Position numbers and translations under genes: made by a program
DNA from: Pseudoalteromonas rubra
GTDB taxonomy: Bacteria; Pseudomonadota; Gammaproteobacteria; Enterobacterales; Alteromonadaceae
Assembly: GCF_005886805.2 (NCBI RefSeq)
Contig: NZ_CP045429.1
Location: forward strand, 2,760,501-2,824,500
Direction of reading: 5' to 3'
Length of the DNA stretch: 64,000 bases
The notes under the pieces: generated by a model
What the model was told of the DNA's origin: nothing
What the model saw: only the letters and a program-made list of their open reading frames with translations
The model's database searches: none
Shown here: in pieces, positions 44,876-54,223 of the stretch
Layout: every line of letters begins with the position of its first letter
Position numbering within the stretch: the first letter of the stretch is position 1

Positions 44876-47062
44876 ATGATGAAACTATCTAAACTCACAG
44901 TTTTAGGCCTTGGTGTAACGCTTGCGCTTAGCGCAACCGCTTTGCAAGCTGCAACACCGTATAACTGGAATAACACCGCACCGGTCAAAGTGCCGAGTGC
45001 ACAACAAAGTAATGGCAAAACCGTTCTGTTCGACGTCTCGCACGGCGGCGTTGAAGGTAATGCCGACTGGGTTATCGACGGCGCATTTTCTGACTTCGCC
45101 GACGCGCTTGTCGCTGAAGGTTACCGCGTTGAGGAATATCGCGGCGTCGATTTGAATAACGATGGTAAAATTCGCTTTTTTGATGACCGCAGTTTCTCAA
45201 CTCAGGCAAACGAAGCCATCATTACTTATGATGCTATCAAACATGCTGACGTGTTTGTCCTGGCAGAAACCAACCGCCCATTTACCCTGGCAGAGCAACA
45301 GGCGCTGGAAACCTTCGTAGCCGCGGGTAAAGGTATTTTCTTTATCGCCGACCATTATGATGCGGATCGCAACCTCAATACCTGGGATGCGACTGAAGTC
45401 TTCAACGGTTACAACCGCTCTGATCTGAGCAAGTACAATATGGGTGGCGCTTATGGTGACTGGCGTAACCCTAAAAGCGCACAACAAGGCTGGTTAGTCG
45501 AAAACTTCGGTATTCGTTTTCGCTTCAACGGAGTTGACTACAAGCAAGGCGTCAGCGGTGTTGAGCCGGCTTATCAGACCGAAGGTCTGACACAAGGTGT
45601 CGCGCCTATCCTAATGGCTGCTGGTGCAACCCTGGCTATCGTCGACGGCCAAAAAGCCAAAGGACTGGTTTACTTTGCTGAAACCGATAATCCGACTAAG
45701 TGGCGACATGCGAAAGACTCAGGTTTGTATTTTGGTGGAGAAGCTGAAGGCCCTTATGTAGCAATCGCTAAATCAGGCGCTGGTAAAGCAGCCTTCATTG
45801 GTGACTCTTCACCAATTGAAGATGCAACACCTAAGTATCGTCGTCAGGACAATGGCAACACTAAGAAGACTTATCCAGGCTGGACAGATCCGGGCCACGC
45901 ATCCGTACTGTCAATTAACATCGTCAACTGGCTGGCTACGCCAGAGAGTTATACCCATTTTGATGGTGCCAATGGCCGCACACCAGGTCGCGTAACACCA
46001 GTGCCGATGACCTCAGAGGAGATGTTCGATCCTAACAATGGCCAGCCCTGGAGCAACCCAAGCAATGGCTTCAACCCATGGGATACTGATACCTATAAAG
46101 ACAACTCTTTCAATGCACCTTATGGCCAGGGCCAGGTAGACCCAGATCCTGATCCGGATCCTGATCCGACACCTGGTACTGCGGTCTCCGTTGCTGACGC
46201 TTTGGCAGCGACAACCGGTACTGAGTTAGTCGTTCAAGGTAAAGTGACTGACGCCGTCAATGGTATCTATGGCCTGTTACTGACTGACTTAAATAACCCG
46301 GCTGTCAGCATCAATGTCAAATTAGAGTCTAATCAACGTGCCGACTTCAACCCGCAATTGAACCCTGAAATTCTGGGTAAAACCTTGTTGGTAACCGGTA
46401 AGCGTAACAGCTACATGGGTGAACCAGGGATCCGTTACGTCACGGATTTGGTTATCGCACCAAGCGCACTGTCCGTCTCTCAGGCGCTGGCCACCGCGCA
46501 GGGTGAAACCATCACGTTAACCGGTAAGGTCAAAGCACCGCTGAACAGCATCTATGCTCTGGTCCTGTCAGACTTGTCTGACGACAGCACCACCATCAAC
46601 ATCAAGCTTGAGTCAAGCCAGCGCGCCGAATTCAGCCCACAGCTGAACCCGAGCATTCTGGATGAGACTTTAGTGATCACCGGTAAGCGCGACTCGTACA
46701 TGAGCCAGCCGGGGATCCGCAACGTCTCTGAAATTGCCAAGGCGTCGTCGACTTCACCAGATCCGGATCCAAATCTGGATTTGACCGTCAGCGAAGTACT
46801 GGCAAAAAGCAATGGCACACCCGTTGTTGTGGCCGGTACCATAACTTCTGCCATCAACAACATTTATGCCCTGGAACTGAGCGATCCAAACGCGCCAGGT
46901 AACAAGCTGTATATCAAGTTGGAATCATCACAGCGCGCGACATACAGCCCTCAGCTAAACCCTTCTCTATTGGGCAAAAAGCTGCGTGTAACCGGTGTTA
47001 AAAATGACTATATGAGCCAGCCGGGTGTACGTAACGTCACCGCACTGACTCTACTAGACTAA
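44876..47062 (+). CDS. Large secreted protein: unknown N-terminal domain plus three DUF6359/YhcR-type OB-fold repeats
   Basis: About 728 residues with a signal peptide ending in TALQA. The first ~365 residues have a GldG/ThuA-like alpha/beta pattern (TVLFDVSHGG, DVFVLAETNRPF, GKGIFFIADHYDADR). After an Asp-Pro linker (DPDPDPDPDP) come three ~95-residue repeats, each with G-K-V/T, INxIYALxLSD, KLESxQRAxFxPQLNP, LxVTGKRxxYMxxPGIR. This repeat is found in Gram-positive and marine extracellular nucleases such as YhcR. No catalytic residues are evident. Neighbouring the CpdB-like enzyme, it may bind or process extracellular nucleic acid. Confidence 0.75.
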   Translation: MMKLSKLTVLGLGVTLALSATALQAATPYNWNNTAPVKVPSAQQSNGKTVLFDVSHGGVEGNADWVIDGAFSDFADALVAEGYRVEEYRGVDLNNDGKIRFFDDRSFSTQANEAIITYDAIKHADVFVLAETNRPFTLAEQQALETFVAAGKGIFFIADHYDADRNLNTWDATEVFNGYNRSDLSKYNMGGAYGDWRNPKSAQQGWLVENFGIRFRFNGVDYKQGVSGVEPAYQTEGLTQGVAPILMAAGATLAIVDGQKAKGLVYFAETDNPTKWRHAKDSGLYFGGEAEGPYVAIAKSGAGKAAFIGDSSPIEDATPKYRRQDNGNTKKTYPGWTDPGHASVLSINIVNWLATPESYTHFDGANGRTPGRVTPVPMTSEEMFDPNNGQPWSNPSNGFNPWDTDTYKDNSFNAPYGQGQVDPDPDPDPDPTPGTAVSVADALAATTGTELVVQGKVTDAVNGIYGLLLTDLNNPAVSINVKLESNQRADFNPQLNPEILGKTLLVTGKRNSYMGEPGIRYVTDLVIAPSALSVSQALATAQGETITLTGKVKAPLNSIYALVLSDLSDDSTTINIKLESSQRAEFSPQLNPSILDETLVITGKRDSYMSQPGIRNVSEIAKASSTSPDPDPNLDLTVSEVLAKSNGTPVVVAGTITSAINNIYALELSDPNAPGNKLYIKLESSQRATYSPQLNPSLLGKKLRVTGVKNDYMSQPGVRNVTALTLLD

Positions 47063-47080
47063 ACCAACGGGATTAAAGTC

Positions 47081-47107
47081 AGGCGACGCATTGCGCGTCG
47101 CCTTTTT
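47081..47107. terminator. Bidirectional terminator
   Basis: GGCGACGC, ATTGC loop, GCGTCGCC then TTTTT lies between convergent genes ending at 47062 (plus) and 47110 (minus). Confidence 0.85.
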
Positions 47108-47109
47108 CA

Positions 47110-47949
47110 TTAGTCTTCCGCTGCAAGTGATTGAATGTCCTCAATCAGCTCTTCTAACTCTGATATTAAACGTTTTTTCTGTTTATCACTGAGACTTTGA
47201 TACACATCCAGTAAATACTGATGGTTGGCTTTGCTATTTTGCTCATTGGCCAGGTTGAGCTGCTCAGAGCGGAATACCTCAGGTGCCATCAGCAACTCGG
47301 ACAACCTCGCCTTAAATGCATCTCCACGCTCAGGCTGAGCAAACAAGGCTCTGAGCTCCGCCTGATAATGCGCACGATAGTCTGACCATAAATCTGAGGT
47401 ACTGACCAGTTGCCCATATAACTGCTCAATACGACTTTCCTGCTCAGCAGACAGTCTGCCTATCCAGCGCTTAAGGTTCTTGTTGCGCTCTTTTAGCCAA
47501 CGCTTGTACTTTTTCTGCTCAGAACGCTTTGCCCTTTTCTCTGCCCGCTCAGCTTCTCCTTCAGCAATTTCATCAAATAATTCACTGGCCTGTTCTTCAC
47601 TGAGCATCGGGGCCATTTCGACCAGATCTGGCACCACTTTGTTGCGCAGGCGATGCCAATGCTCAAGCATCTGTGTGCGGTGGTAACCAATGCGCTCCAA
47701 CGTAATTTTGTCATTTTCTATATCTGATTTCAGCATAGTGAGCTGCTCGGCATACCGTGTCAGCTCTTGTGACTTATGCCAGTCCAGCCAGACAAGCAAA
47801 CGCTCGTCAAACTGTGCTTCCTGTTCATCGGTAAGCGAAATGTAGTCATCAAGATACCAATAGCTCAGCCAGTCAGCATTTTTATAGATAAATTTAGTTG
47901 AACAGCCGGTCATCGTCAGCAATGCCAGCACCAGAAAGAACTTTCTCAT
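47110..47949 (-). CDS. DUF6279 family lipoprotein
   Basis: 279 residues from ATG 47949. Lipobox MTGC (Cys 16), then STKFIYKNADWLSYWYLDDYISLTDEQEAQFD, the typical beginning of DUF6279 proteins of Alteromonadales and Vibrionales. The rest is strongly helical and charged (a KR/E-rich coiled-coil around residues 145-185). Function unknown; an anchored periplasmic helical protein is likely. Confidence 0.85.
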   Translation of the reverse strand: MRKFFLVLALLTMTGCSTKFIYKNADWLSYWYLDDYISLTDEQEAQFDERLLVWLDWHKSQELTRYAEQLTMLKSDIENDKITLERIGYHRTQMLEHWHRLRNKVVPDLVEMAPMLSEEQASELFDEIAEGEAERAEKRAKRSEQKKYKRWLKERNKNLKRWIGRLSAEQESRIEQLYGQLVSTSDLWSDYRAHYQAELRALFAQPERGDAFKARLSELLMAPEVFRSEQLNLANEQNSKANHQYLLDVYQSLSDKQKKRLISELEELIEDIQSLAAED

Positions 47950-48164
47950 CGTCGTATCCATAGTCTGTGTTATTAGTCTCTTTAGTTAATACGGAATTCG
48001 ACAAAAAGTGGACTAAAAAAGTGTCTGTAAATATTTCGTTCGTTACAAACTCCGGCCAACCTCAAAATCTAATAATAAGCCGATTATCGCAAAATCTGAG
48101 CCCTGCCCCGCACGATAGCTTACCTGCATACTGATACCCAGAAGACAATACACGAGGAACACTT

Positions 48165-48752
48165 ATGAGCCACTGGAATGATGAAGATGCCATCAGCTAC
48201 GACAACAAATGGGGGGAACTGGCGTTCCACCAGCAGATCCCTGAACTTGCAGGCGTACAATCTGATTTCAATATTATCGAACTGGGTTGCGGTGGCGGGT
48301 ATCTGAGCTTATGCCTGGCACAGGCTGCTGTAAACGTACGTGTAACAGCTTTGGATCCAACCCCTAAAATGATTGCTTTGGCGCAGGCGCGGCAACGCAA
48401 AACAAACCTTTCACACGCTCAATTACAGTTTTTTGAAGCCGGTGCAGAGGCACTGGATGTCAGTGCAGACACTCAGGACCTAGTGATCGCTGCATTTTCT
48501 GTCCACCACTGGCAAAGCCCGGAGCAAGCTATGACACTGATTTACGGCGCACTTAAGCCCGGCGGTAAGATCTGGTTATGCGAGGATCTGAATGCACCTA
48601 CCGAAGGAAATACAGAGGTGCACACTGAATTGAAGACACTTAACGGCGTTAAAGGACTGCTGCAACACACTGGTTTTACCCAGCTATCACATAAAGTCCA
48701 TCGCAGTCATGAAGGTGAATTTCTGATAATTGAAGCACTTAAGCCGTCATAA
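48165..48752 (+). CDS. Class I SAM-dependent methyltransferase
   Basis: 195 residues. Motif I IIELGCGGGYLSLCLAQ (about residues 38-54), motif II ALDPTPKMIALAQ, and QDLVIAAFSVHHWQSPEQAM typical of the UbiE/Methyltransf_11 group. The substrate is unknown. The opening YDNKWGELAFHQQIPELAG is like small-molecule methyltransferases. It is a single gene with its own terminator. Confidence 0.85.
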   Translation: MSHWNDEDAISYDNKWGELAFHQQIPELAGVQSDFNIIELGCGGGYLSLCLAQAAVNVRVTALDPTPKMIALAQARQRKTNLSHAQLQFFEAGAEALDVSADTQDLVIAAFSVHHWQSPEQAMTLIYGALKPGGKIWLCEDLNAPTEGNTEVHTELKTLNGVKGLLQHTGFTQLSHKVHRSHEGEFLIIEALKPS

Positions 48753-48766
48753 AACAGCTAAACAAA

Positions 48767-48790
48767 GCGCCCGGCTTTATGTCCGGGCGA
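48767..48790. terminator. Terminator between convergent genes
   Basis: CGCCCGG, CTTTATGT-type loop, CCGGGCG: a 7-bp GC stem between the methyltransferase and the leftward membrane-protein gene. T runs are weak. Confidence 0.6.
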
Positions 48791-48796
48791 CTATCA

Positions 48797-49402
48797 TTAC
48801 ATCAGTACCAGAGAAAAGACACTCAGCCAGATCAATTGAGTCCAGTAGGACAAGCGTTGATACAAACCCGCACCGTGCTTAACCTGAAACGCCTTGACCA
48901 GTTTGGCCGTGAAAAACATCGAAATTAAGACTATCAGGATAGAAAAAACACGAAACCAGGGAGAAACCAGTTCAGAGCTCGGGCTAATAGCCACAAAGAC
49001 CGGGGCCAGTAATAAGGTTAACATTACGACCGAGCCGGCAGTAGAATGGATCAAACAGTGGCGGCTGGGGGTTGGTGTATAAGGGTCTTTATCCATTGGA
49101 AAATAACCTGCAATCCAGGTACCAATGCCATGAAAAACAATCAGCATCCCGGTAATGTAAAACGCGATACTGACCTCAGGTAACTGTGTGACATGCCAGC
49201 CAAAAATCACAAACATCACGCTCAATGGGTAATTATTAATCCAGGGCGATAGCTTTTGAGTTGGGCTTCCGGCGGCCCCCAGTTCACTACAAAATTGATT
49301 AAAATGATCATAGTTTGGATAAAATCGACCCGCTATATAAACACCGCATGTTATCCACACGGTTGCGACCAGGCCTAATAACGCTGCAAAATATTCAAAC
49401 AT
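48797..49402 (-). CDS. DUF998-like six-TM membrane protein
   Basis: 201 residues with about six hydrophobic helices. FYPNYDHFNQFCSELGAAGSPTQ between TM1 and TM2 is the hallmark of DUF998-type proteins (YxHxxxxxSELG). Function is unknown. It is unlinked to neighbours, ending within 50 bp of the convergent methyltransferase gene. Confidence 0.75.
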   Translation of the reverse strand: MFEYFAALLGLVATVWITCGVYIAGRFYPNYDHFNQFCSELGAAGSPTQKLSPWINNYPLSVMFVIFGWHVTQLPEVSIAFYITGMLIVFHGIGTWIAGYFPMDKDPYTPTPSRHCLIHSTAGSVVMLTLLLAPVFVAISPSSELVSPWFRVFSILIVLISMFFTAKLVKAFQVKHGAGLYQRLSYWTQLIWLSVFSLVLM

Positions 49403-49785
49403 CTGCTTGCTCCTTGTTTCAGGTAAAGCTGTAGATGACGGTTAAACGCTTTTTTTATTGTTCTGCACCAATATAAAAAACAACTTGTATACTAAGTGCT
49501 AATACAATGTACCCATTAACGACTCAAATTGCAAAAGAATGGGCTACACAACGCAACCGACGATACCATGTCCAGGATATAAAAATTCACGAAACAAAAT
49601 AAAATATTTAAAAATCAGTTAGTTAAAAAACACCATTGATATAAGAGGGTTTTTTAGATAGTGAAAAGTTGGACAAAAACAAAGCAAAAAACATATTATT
49701 AATTTTGTTCACATTTAATGATCTTAAGTTACAAGGTGAGTCACTATCTGTGGAAGGATCAAAATATTATATGAAGGAAACTAAC
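49403..49785. other. AT-rich intergenic region
   Basis: No supported gene or structured element other than the promoter and ribosome site of the small secreted protein. An in-frame 5' extension (49669-49785) lacks coding character. Confidence 0.4.
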
Positions 49786-50016
49786 ATGCAAAAACTTATT
49801 ACGCTGACTGCTATTGCAGCCTGTCTGATCTCACTTAGCAGCACAGCTCTGGCAAAGGGCAGCAACCCCGGAGATTTCCGTTACTATCACTTTCAGTGCC
49901 TGGACAGCAACCAGGTTCAACTTTGGTTCAGGATTTCACAGACTTATAACCCAACATTTGCCACCAGCTGTGAAAACGATGGCGGCAGGCTCAAAGTCAC
50001 CAAAGTGTTTTGGTAG
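49786..50016 (+). CDS. Small secreted protein, unknown
   Basis: 76 residues. Signal peptide MQKLITLTAIAACLISLSSTALA, mature part of about 53 residues with two Cys (FQCLDSNQ and TSCENDGG) likely forming one disulfide. GAAGGA is 9 nt upstream. No family recognised; it is not clearly related to the family A proteins elsewhere in the window. Confidence 0.65.
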   Translation: MQKLITLTAIAACLISLSSTALAKGSNPGDFRYYHFQCLDSNQVQLWFRISQTYNPTFATSCENDGGRLKVTKVFW

Positions 50017-50099
50017 ACAAAACAAAAGGATCTATTAAGTCATAATGGCCATGCCAATGGCCACTTCCAGCATTCTGAAGAACATTTCGGCATTAAACT

Positions 50100-50399
50100 G
50101 ATCTCACTTTTTCTTGCATTCACGAAAAAGTGCCAATACACTGTGCCCGTTCGAAAGACAAACGAATACTTATTATCCAATTTATATCAATCAACCGCAG
50201 AGGAGAAAAAATATGACTAACACATCACGTTCCTTTGCAGGTCTTGTCCGCTAATTAGCTGAAAGCGACTTAACTCTTGTTAGCTTTCTGACAAAGCTAT
50301 TACCCGGTCTCGCCATTGTGAACAGGCGAGTAAATAGATCTGCCAATTCGTTTTACACTAAAAATTATAGTGCTCTTTTATGAGCAAGGAATTGGTATT
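50100..50399 (+). promoter_or_regulatory. Structured leader of the rtcB2-prfH operon
   Basis: Between the small secreted gene and rtcB2. It contains a 13-codon ORF with strong ribosome site, two mutually exclusive hairpins (GAAAGC 50261-50266 with GCTTTC 50283-50288, or AGCTTT 50282-50287 with AAAGCT 50293-50298), a CTCGCC/GGCGAG hairpin (50309-50330) and a weak CACTA/TAGTG hairpin (50356-50372) followed by CTCTTTT. The layout resembles an attenuator; function is inferred. Confidence 0.45.
50213..50254 (+). CDS. Possible 13-residue leader peptide
   Basis: ATG at 50213 after AGAGGAGAAAAAAT gives MTNTSRSFAGLVR then TAA. The ribosome site is the best in the region, better than that of rtcB2, yet the frame is only 13 codons. 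Hairpins start within 10 nt of the stop. It could sense ribosome state; no homolog is known to me. Confidence 0.45.
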   Translation: MTNTSRSFAGLVR

Positions 50400-51560
50400 A
50401 TGGGCAGATCCGTCCAACAAATTACACCCAACGTCAGCCTGATCGCGTCTGAAGAGACCTGGATCGAAGGTCTGGCAATTCAACAACTTAAAAAAACATC
50501 AGAATTGGCTGGTATGCAACAGGTTGCCGGTATGCCGGACTTACACCCGGGCAGAGGGTACCCGATTGGTGCGGCATTTTTTACCACAGGTCAGATATAC
50601 CCTGCTCTGGTCGGCAACGACATCGGTTGTGGTATGTCTCTTTGGCAAACATCAATGAAAACATCAAAAGTGCATTTGGATAAGTTAGTCAAAAAATTTA
50701 TCCATGTCGAATGCCCACTTGATGAAAGCTGGCACGACTATGTTGCAGAGCGCAAACAAGCAAAGCAAATAGCAAACAACCAGTTTGATCATGCTCTGGG
50801 CACAATTGGTGGAGGTAACCACTTCGCTGAGTTTCAGTCTATTGACAAGATCTACGATAAGACAACCATTACTGAATTAGGACTGGACAAGCGCAGCTTG
50901 CAACTCTTGGTACATTCAGGCTCACGAGGGCTTGGGCAATCAATTTTGGCCGATCATGTCTCCAGATTCAACCACGCAGGGCTGACCCATTCAGATAAAG
51001 CATTTGAAGCGTACCTGACCAGGCACGATGAAGCACTGCGCTGGGCTGAACTGAACCGTGAATTAATTGCACTTCGATTTCTCGACGCAATTCGTACCAA
51101 AGGCACATGCGTTCTGGATATAAACCACAACCTGATGTCACCCAAAACACTGGCTGGCGTTGAAGGCTGGTTACATCGTAAAGGGGCAACCCCAAGTGAT
51201 CGTGGGTGCGTAATGATCCCAGGTTCGCGCGGCGATTACAGTTACCTGGTTAAACCTAAAAACACTACTGAACCACATCTCAGCTTATGTTCACTGGCAC
51301 ATGGCGCTGGCAGAAAATGGAAACGGGGCGAATGTCAGGGACGCCTGAGTCACAAATACAAGCGCGATGATTTATATCGCACAGAGCTGGGCAGCCGAGT
51401 GATCTGTGGTAACAAAGAACTACTTTATGATGAAGCGCCACAAGCGTACAAAAAGTGTGAAACCGTAATTGCTGATATGGAGGACGCAGGTCTCATTGAC
51501 GTTGTTGCCCGCTTTAAACCGGTATTGACCTTTAAAACCAATGGAGACTGTAGCGGATGA
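50400..51560 (+). CDS. rtcB2: RtcB2-type RNA ligase (release-factor-H-coupled)
   Basis: 386 residues, shorter than canonical RtcB (about 408) and matching the RtcB2 group encoded with prfH. Motifs: [28 protein letters not shown] (Mn ligand Cys), [24 protein letters not shown], and the guanylylated His in [10 protein letters not shown]. RtcB enzymes join 2',3'-cyclic phosphate and 5'-OH ends. RtcB2 with PrfH is reported to religate 16S rRNA cut in the decoding centre. ATG 50400 has AAGGAA upstream. It overlaps prfH by 4 nt. Confidence 0.9.
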   Translation: MGRSVQQITPNVSLIASEETWIEGLAIQQLKKTSELAGMQQVAGMPDLHPGRGYPIGAAFFTTGQIYPALVGNDIGCGMSLWQTSMKTSKVHLDKLVKKFIHVECPLDESWHDYVAERKQAKQIANNQFDHALGTIGGGNHFAEFQSIDKIYDKTTITELGLDKRSLQLLVHSGSRGLGQSILADHVSRFNHAGLTHSDKAFEAYLTRHDEALRWAELNRELIALRFLDAIRTKGTCVLDINHNLMSPKTLAGVEGWLHRKGATPSDRGCVMIPGSRGDYSYLVKPKNTTEPHLSLCSLAHGAGRKWKRGECQGRLSHKYKRDDLYRTELGSRVICGNKELLYDEAPQAYKKCETVIADMEDAGLIDVVARFKPVLTFKTNGDCSG

Positions 51561-52186
51561 TTTTATTGCAACTTTCTTCAGGACAAGGCCCGGCTGAATG
51601 CTGTCGGGCTGTGGCCCTGGCAGTAAGTCATATCACGCGACAATGCCATAAAGCGGGTGTCGGGCTAACTGTGATTGAAACGACCTTCTCCGACAACAAG
51701 GAGGGATACAAATCCATTTTACTCAGATTATATTCTGCAGATGATGATGCCATGGCTACACAACTTGCACACCAGTGGCAAGGCTCAATGCTGTGGGTAT
51801 GCCAGAGTCCCTACCGGCCACGACATAAGCGCAAAAACTGGTTTTTTAGCGGCGCGGTTACAGAAGTAGATGAACATACAATGAGTAAAGAAATCACCTT
51901 TCAGCGCTGCCGGGCTTCGGGTGCAGGTGGCCAGCATGTTAACACCACAGATTCTGCTGTCAGGGCAACGCATACCCAGACAGGGATCTGCGTAAGAGCA
52001 GAAAGTGAGCGCAGTCAGCACGCCAATAAACGCATAGCCATCGCCCTCATATTCAACAAACTGGAGGCGATGAAATCCCAGCAACGACATGATCAGGCCA
52101 AAATGCGCTGGCAGCAACACCAGACACTTGAAAGAGGTGCGCCAAAGCGCACCTTCACAGGTGAACAGTTTAAGGAAAAACGATGA
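51557..52186 (+). CDS. prfH: Peptide chain release factor homolog PrfH
   Basis: 209 residues. The class-I release factor GGQ motif is in [21 protein letters not shown], but the stop-codon-recognition domain of RF1/RF2 is absent or replaced, as in PrfH. The C-terminus ends [13 protein letters not shown]. PrfH releases the peptide from ribosomes whose decoding centre has been cleaved, so that RtcB2 can repair the rRNA (published for the PrfH-RtcB2 pair). Start and stop both overlap neighbours (ATGA junctions), implying coupled translation of three genes. Confidence 0.9.
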   Translation: MILLQLSSGQGPAECCRAVALAVSHITRQCHKAGVGLTVIETTFSDNKEGYKSILLRLYSADDDAMATQLAHQWQGSMLWVCQSPYRPRHKRKNWFFSGAVTEVDEHTMSKEITFQRCRASGAGGQHVNTTDSAVRATHTQTGICVRAESERSQHANKRIAIALIFNKLEAMKSQQRHDQAKMRWQQHQTLERGAPKRTFTGEQFKEKR

Positions 52187-52449
52187 CCAAATGTCGCCTG
52201 GGATGCAACTCACATCCAAAAGGATTTAGAGAAATCACCCGTCAACTCGGATCGCAATACGGTGCTCTAATCACACTCGTTGCATTTCAGCAAACAGAAG
52301 CCAACAACAAAAACAGCCGCCATTCCGTGCCAAGTGATGTGCTTAAATCGCAAGTCGACAGACTTCAGTGGCCAGCCAGATCTGAAGGGCACCGCATGTT
52401 GGTCATTGGAAATCAGGGGGTCGAGCTAAGCAGAACCGGGCGCTTTTAA
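52183..52449 (+). CDS. Unknown third gene of the rtcB2-prfH operon
   Basis: 88 residues, starting at ATGA that overlaps the prfH stop. The protein has two Cys near its start ([24 protein letters not shown]), a hydrophobic strand ALITLVAF, a polar middle and a [31 protein letters not shown] end. It has no signal or TM segment. I do not recognise it. The tight coupling suggests a role linked to ribosome rescue, for example a regulator or RNA-binding accessory; that is inference. Codon style matches its neighbours. Confidence 0.6.
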   Translation: MTKCRLGCNSHPKGFREITRQLGSQYGALITLVAFQQTEANNKNSRHSVPSDVLKSQVDRLQWPARSEGHRMLVIGNQGVELSRTGRF

Positions 52450-52585
52450 ACTTAAGCGCTAAGCCTCATTGCCAGAAACGGTGACTCAGCAAACTATCCT
52501 ACCCTATCACTTAGTCTCGCAATTAAATTCAACAAGCGTGTTGATTAACAAACACCAACACGCTTGTTGAAATCACATGTCGAAT

Positions 52586-52888
52586 TCAAGCCGGTCTGTC
52601 ATAGCCAGCAATAATCGTCGTATGCGCAACTGATGCGTCGAAGTACCGTGCTTTGACTTGTAAATAATCCTCATCAGAAAAAAAACGCTCGGACGCCTCT
52701 TTACTTGGAAAGTGAATAGTGAAAACCCGGTTAATCGGTTCATTGGTCTCGGATCTGAGGACTTCACTGACAACTAAATCGTATCCAAACCCGCCATGAT
52801 ATAGACTTAAAATAGGCTTCATCGCTGCACGGTACTGCGCATATACCGCATTATCCGATACGGCTAACCCGACTAAATATTCATACAC
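52586..52888 (-). CDS. DUF1330 family protein
   Basis: 100 residues with the DUF1330 ferredoxin-like pattern: YEYLVGLAVSDNAVYAQYRAAMKPIL, GGFGYDLVVSEVLR, INRVFTIHFPSKEASERFFSDEDYLQVKARYFD in outline. These small dimeric alpha/beta proteins are related to dabb/EthD folds; function unknown. It converges on the rtcB2 operon. Confidence 0.8.
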   Translation of the reverse strand: MYEYLVGLAVSDNAVYAQYRAAMKPILSLYHGGFGYDLVVSEVLRSETNEPINRVFTIHFPSKEASERFFSDEDYLQVKARYFDASVAHTTIIAGYDRPA

Positions 52889-53047
52889 CTCTATCTTTCC
52901 TTTCCGATCCAGGAGAATTAATTGTTTCCAATTGCTCAGCAGTTCACTTCACTGCTACCTAAGCCAAACCCAAGTGACGACATATTAATGAAACTGCTAT
53001 CGATTAAGCGCCCTGACCAAGAGGCCTTCGCTTGGCACCTTTTAAAT

Positions 53048-53371
53048 TTAATGTGCAGACCAGTTGAGTAAAGTCGGACGGTCGCCACTACAAGTTTCAT
53101 CCGTGATACGCATAGACACTGATTTATTAGCCATCCATATAGCCAGGAGTGCCGAATACTGTGTTGCCCCAGGCTCTTTCGAAGTGTCAATCGCAACAAC
53201 ATTTCCCGGGTGTCCACATCCTTTGGAAGTATGAGATTTATCTATACTGATCGTAAATTGATTGCCATAGAACTCGATAATTTGAATCTTCGCACCACTC
53301 ACCTGGCTTATTCCTGCTTGAGAAAACATTGAAGCCATGGCCAGAGCGCTCATCAGGAGATATTTTTTCAT
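53048..53371 (-). CDS. Small secreted protein, family A (third member)
   Basis: 107 residues. Signal peptide MKKYLLMSALAMASMFSQA, then GAKIQIIEFYGNQFTISID, a Cys in KGCGHPGNVVAID, TQYSALLAIWMANKSVSMRITDETCSG and a short tail ending LLNWSAH. The motif order is the same as in proteins at 28017 and 29745 in the integron (Y-S-x-L-L, then V-x-x-R-x-T, then C), but this one is outside the integron. Function unknown. One disulfide between the two mature Cys is likely. Confidence 0.7.
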   Translation of the reverse strand: MKKYLLMSALAMASMFSQAGISQVSGAKIQIIEFYGNQFTISIDKSHTSKGCGHPGNVVAIDTSKEPGATQYSALLAIWMANKSVSMRITDETCSGDRPTLLNWSAH

Positions 53372-53596
53372 GATCTTTCTCTAAAGTTATATCGATTTAT
53401 AAAATTTCAGACAGTTGTAAGCCTCTCACACAGGCCGAACGTATATTCCTACAAAGTACAATTGCCTACAACCCGAATGAGCACGACCTATATCAGTACA
53501 ACTTTCACACGAAAATCCGAAATGGGCCAATATATAACGCTAACCTGCTTAAAGGATCACAGCATATCCAGCACCCAAGCTTACCAAGATTTCAGC

Positions 53597-54178
53597 CTAT
53601 TCGACTTCCCCCTTAGTGCGCTTTGTCTTTACCAAATAGGCAACACTCAATCCACTGATAAAACCAAAAACATGGCTTGAACTGCTCGTTTGTGCAGAAA
53701 AATCAAACAGGGTCGCTAAAAAGCTGATGTTGGCGTAATAAGTGAGTATCAATAAAGCGATAAAACTCACAATACCCAGCACATTGCGATTAAATACAGC
53801 TGCGCCAAGTAATAGACCAAAATAGCCCATAACCACGCCCGATGCACCAATATGATTACCTGAGCCTGCGAAAAGCCAGACGAGCAACCCTGTCGTAACA
53901 ACAATAAACAAGGTTGCCCTTTTAAAGTTAGGCAACCTAGCAGCCAGATATCCACTGATGGATAAGCCTACCAGATTGCTCGCCAAATGGCCCCAACTAC
54001 CATGGATAAAAGGCGCAGTAAACACGCCGCCCAAATGATTTACACTCAGTGGGATCATACCAAAACGCGCGACAGGTAACCCAAAGACACTGCCTAACAA
54101 GTGTACTACAATCATCAAAACCATCGCGTAAACGACCCAAATAAAATTGGGCGGTAAAACCAATGCACGCTTACTCAT
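53597..54178 (-). CDS. Rhomboid family intramembrane serine protease
   Basis: 193 residues, about six TM helices. HGSWGHLASNLVGL is the conserved HxxxHxxxN of TM2; the catalytic Ser is in HIGASGVVMGYFG (GxSG) and the catalytic His in SSSSHVFGFISGL. It cleaves TM substrates in the inner membrane. The short length and TM count are like rhombosortase or GlpG-like minimal rhomboids, but no GlyGly-CTERM partner is seen in the window. It lies just downstream of ybaB, past a terminator, in the same orientation. Confidence 0.85.
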   Translation of the reverse strand: MSKRALVLPPNFIWVVYAMVLMIVVHLLGSVFGLPVARFGMIPLSVNHLGGVFTAPFIHGSWGHLASNLVGLSISGYLAARLPNFKRATLFIVVTTGLLVWLFAGSGNHIGASGVVMGYFGLLLGAAVFNRNVLGIVSFIALLILTYYANISFLATLFDFSAQTSSSSHVFGFISGLSVAYLVKTKRTKGEVE

Positions 54179-54223
54179 TTTTACCCTTATTATTTTGGTA
54201 TCAAGATTTGCTAAATCTGAGGC

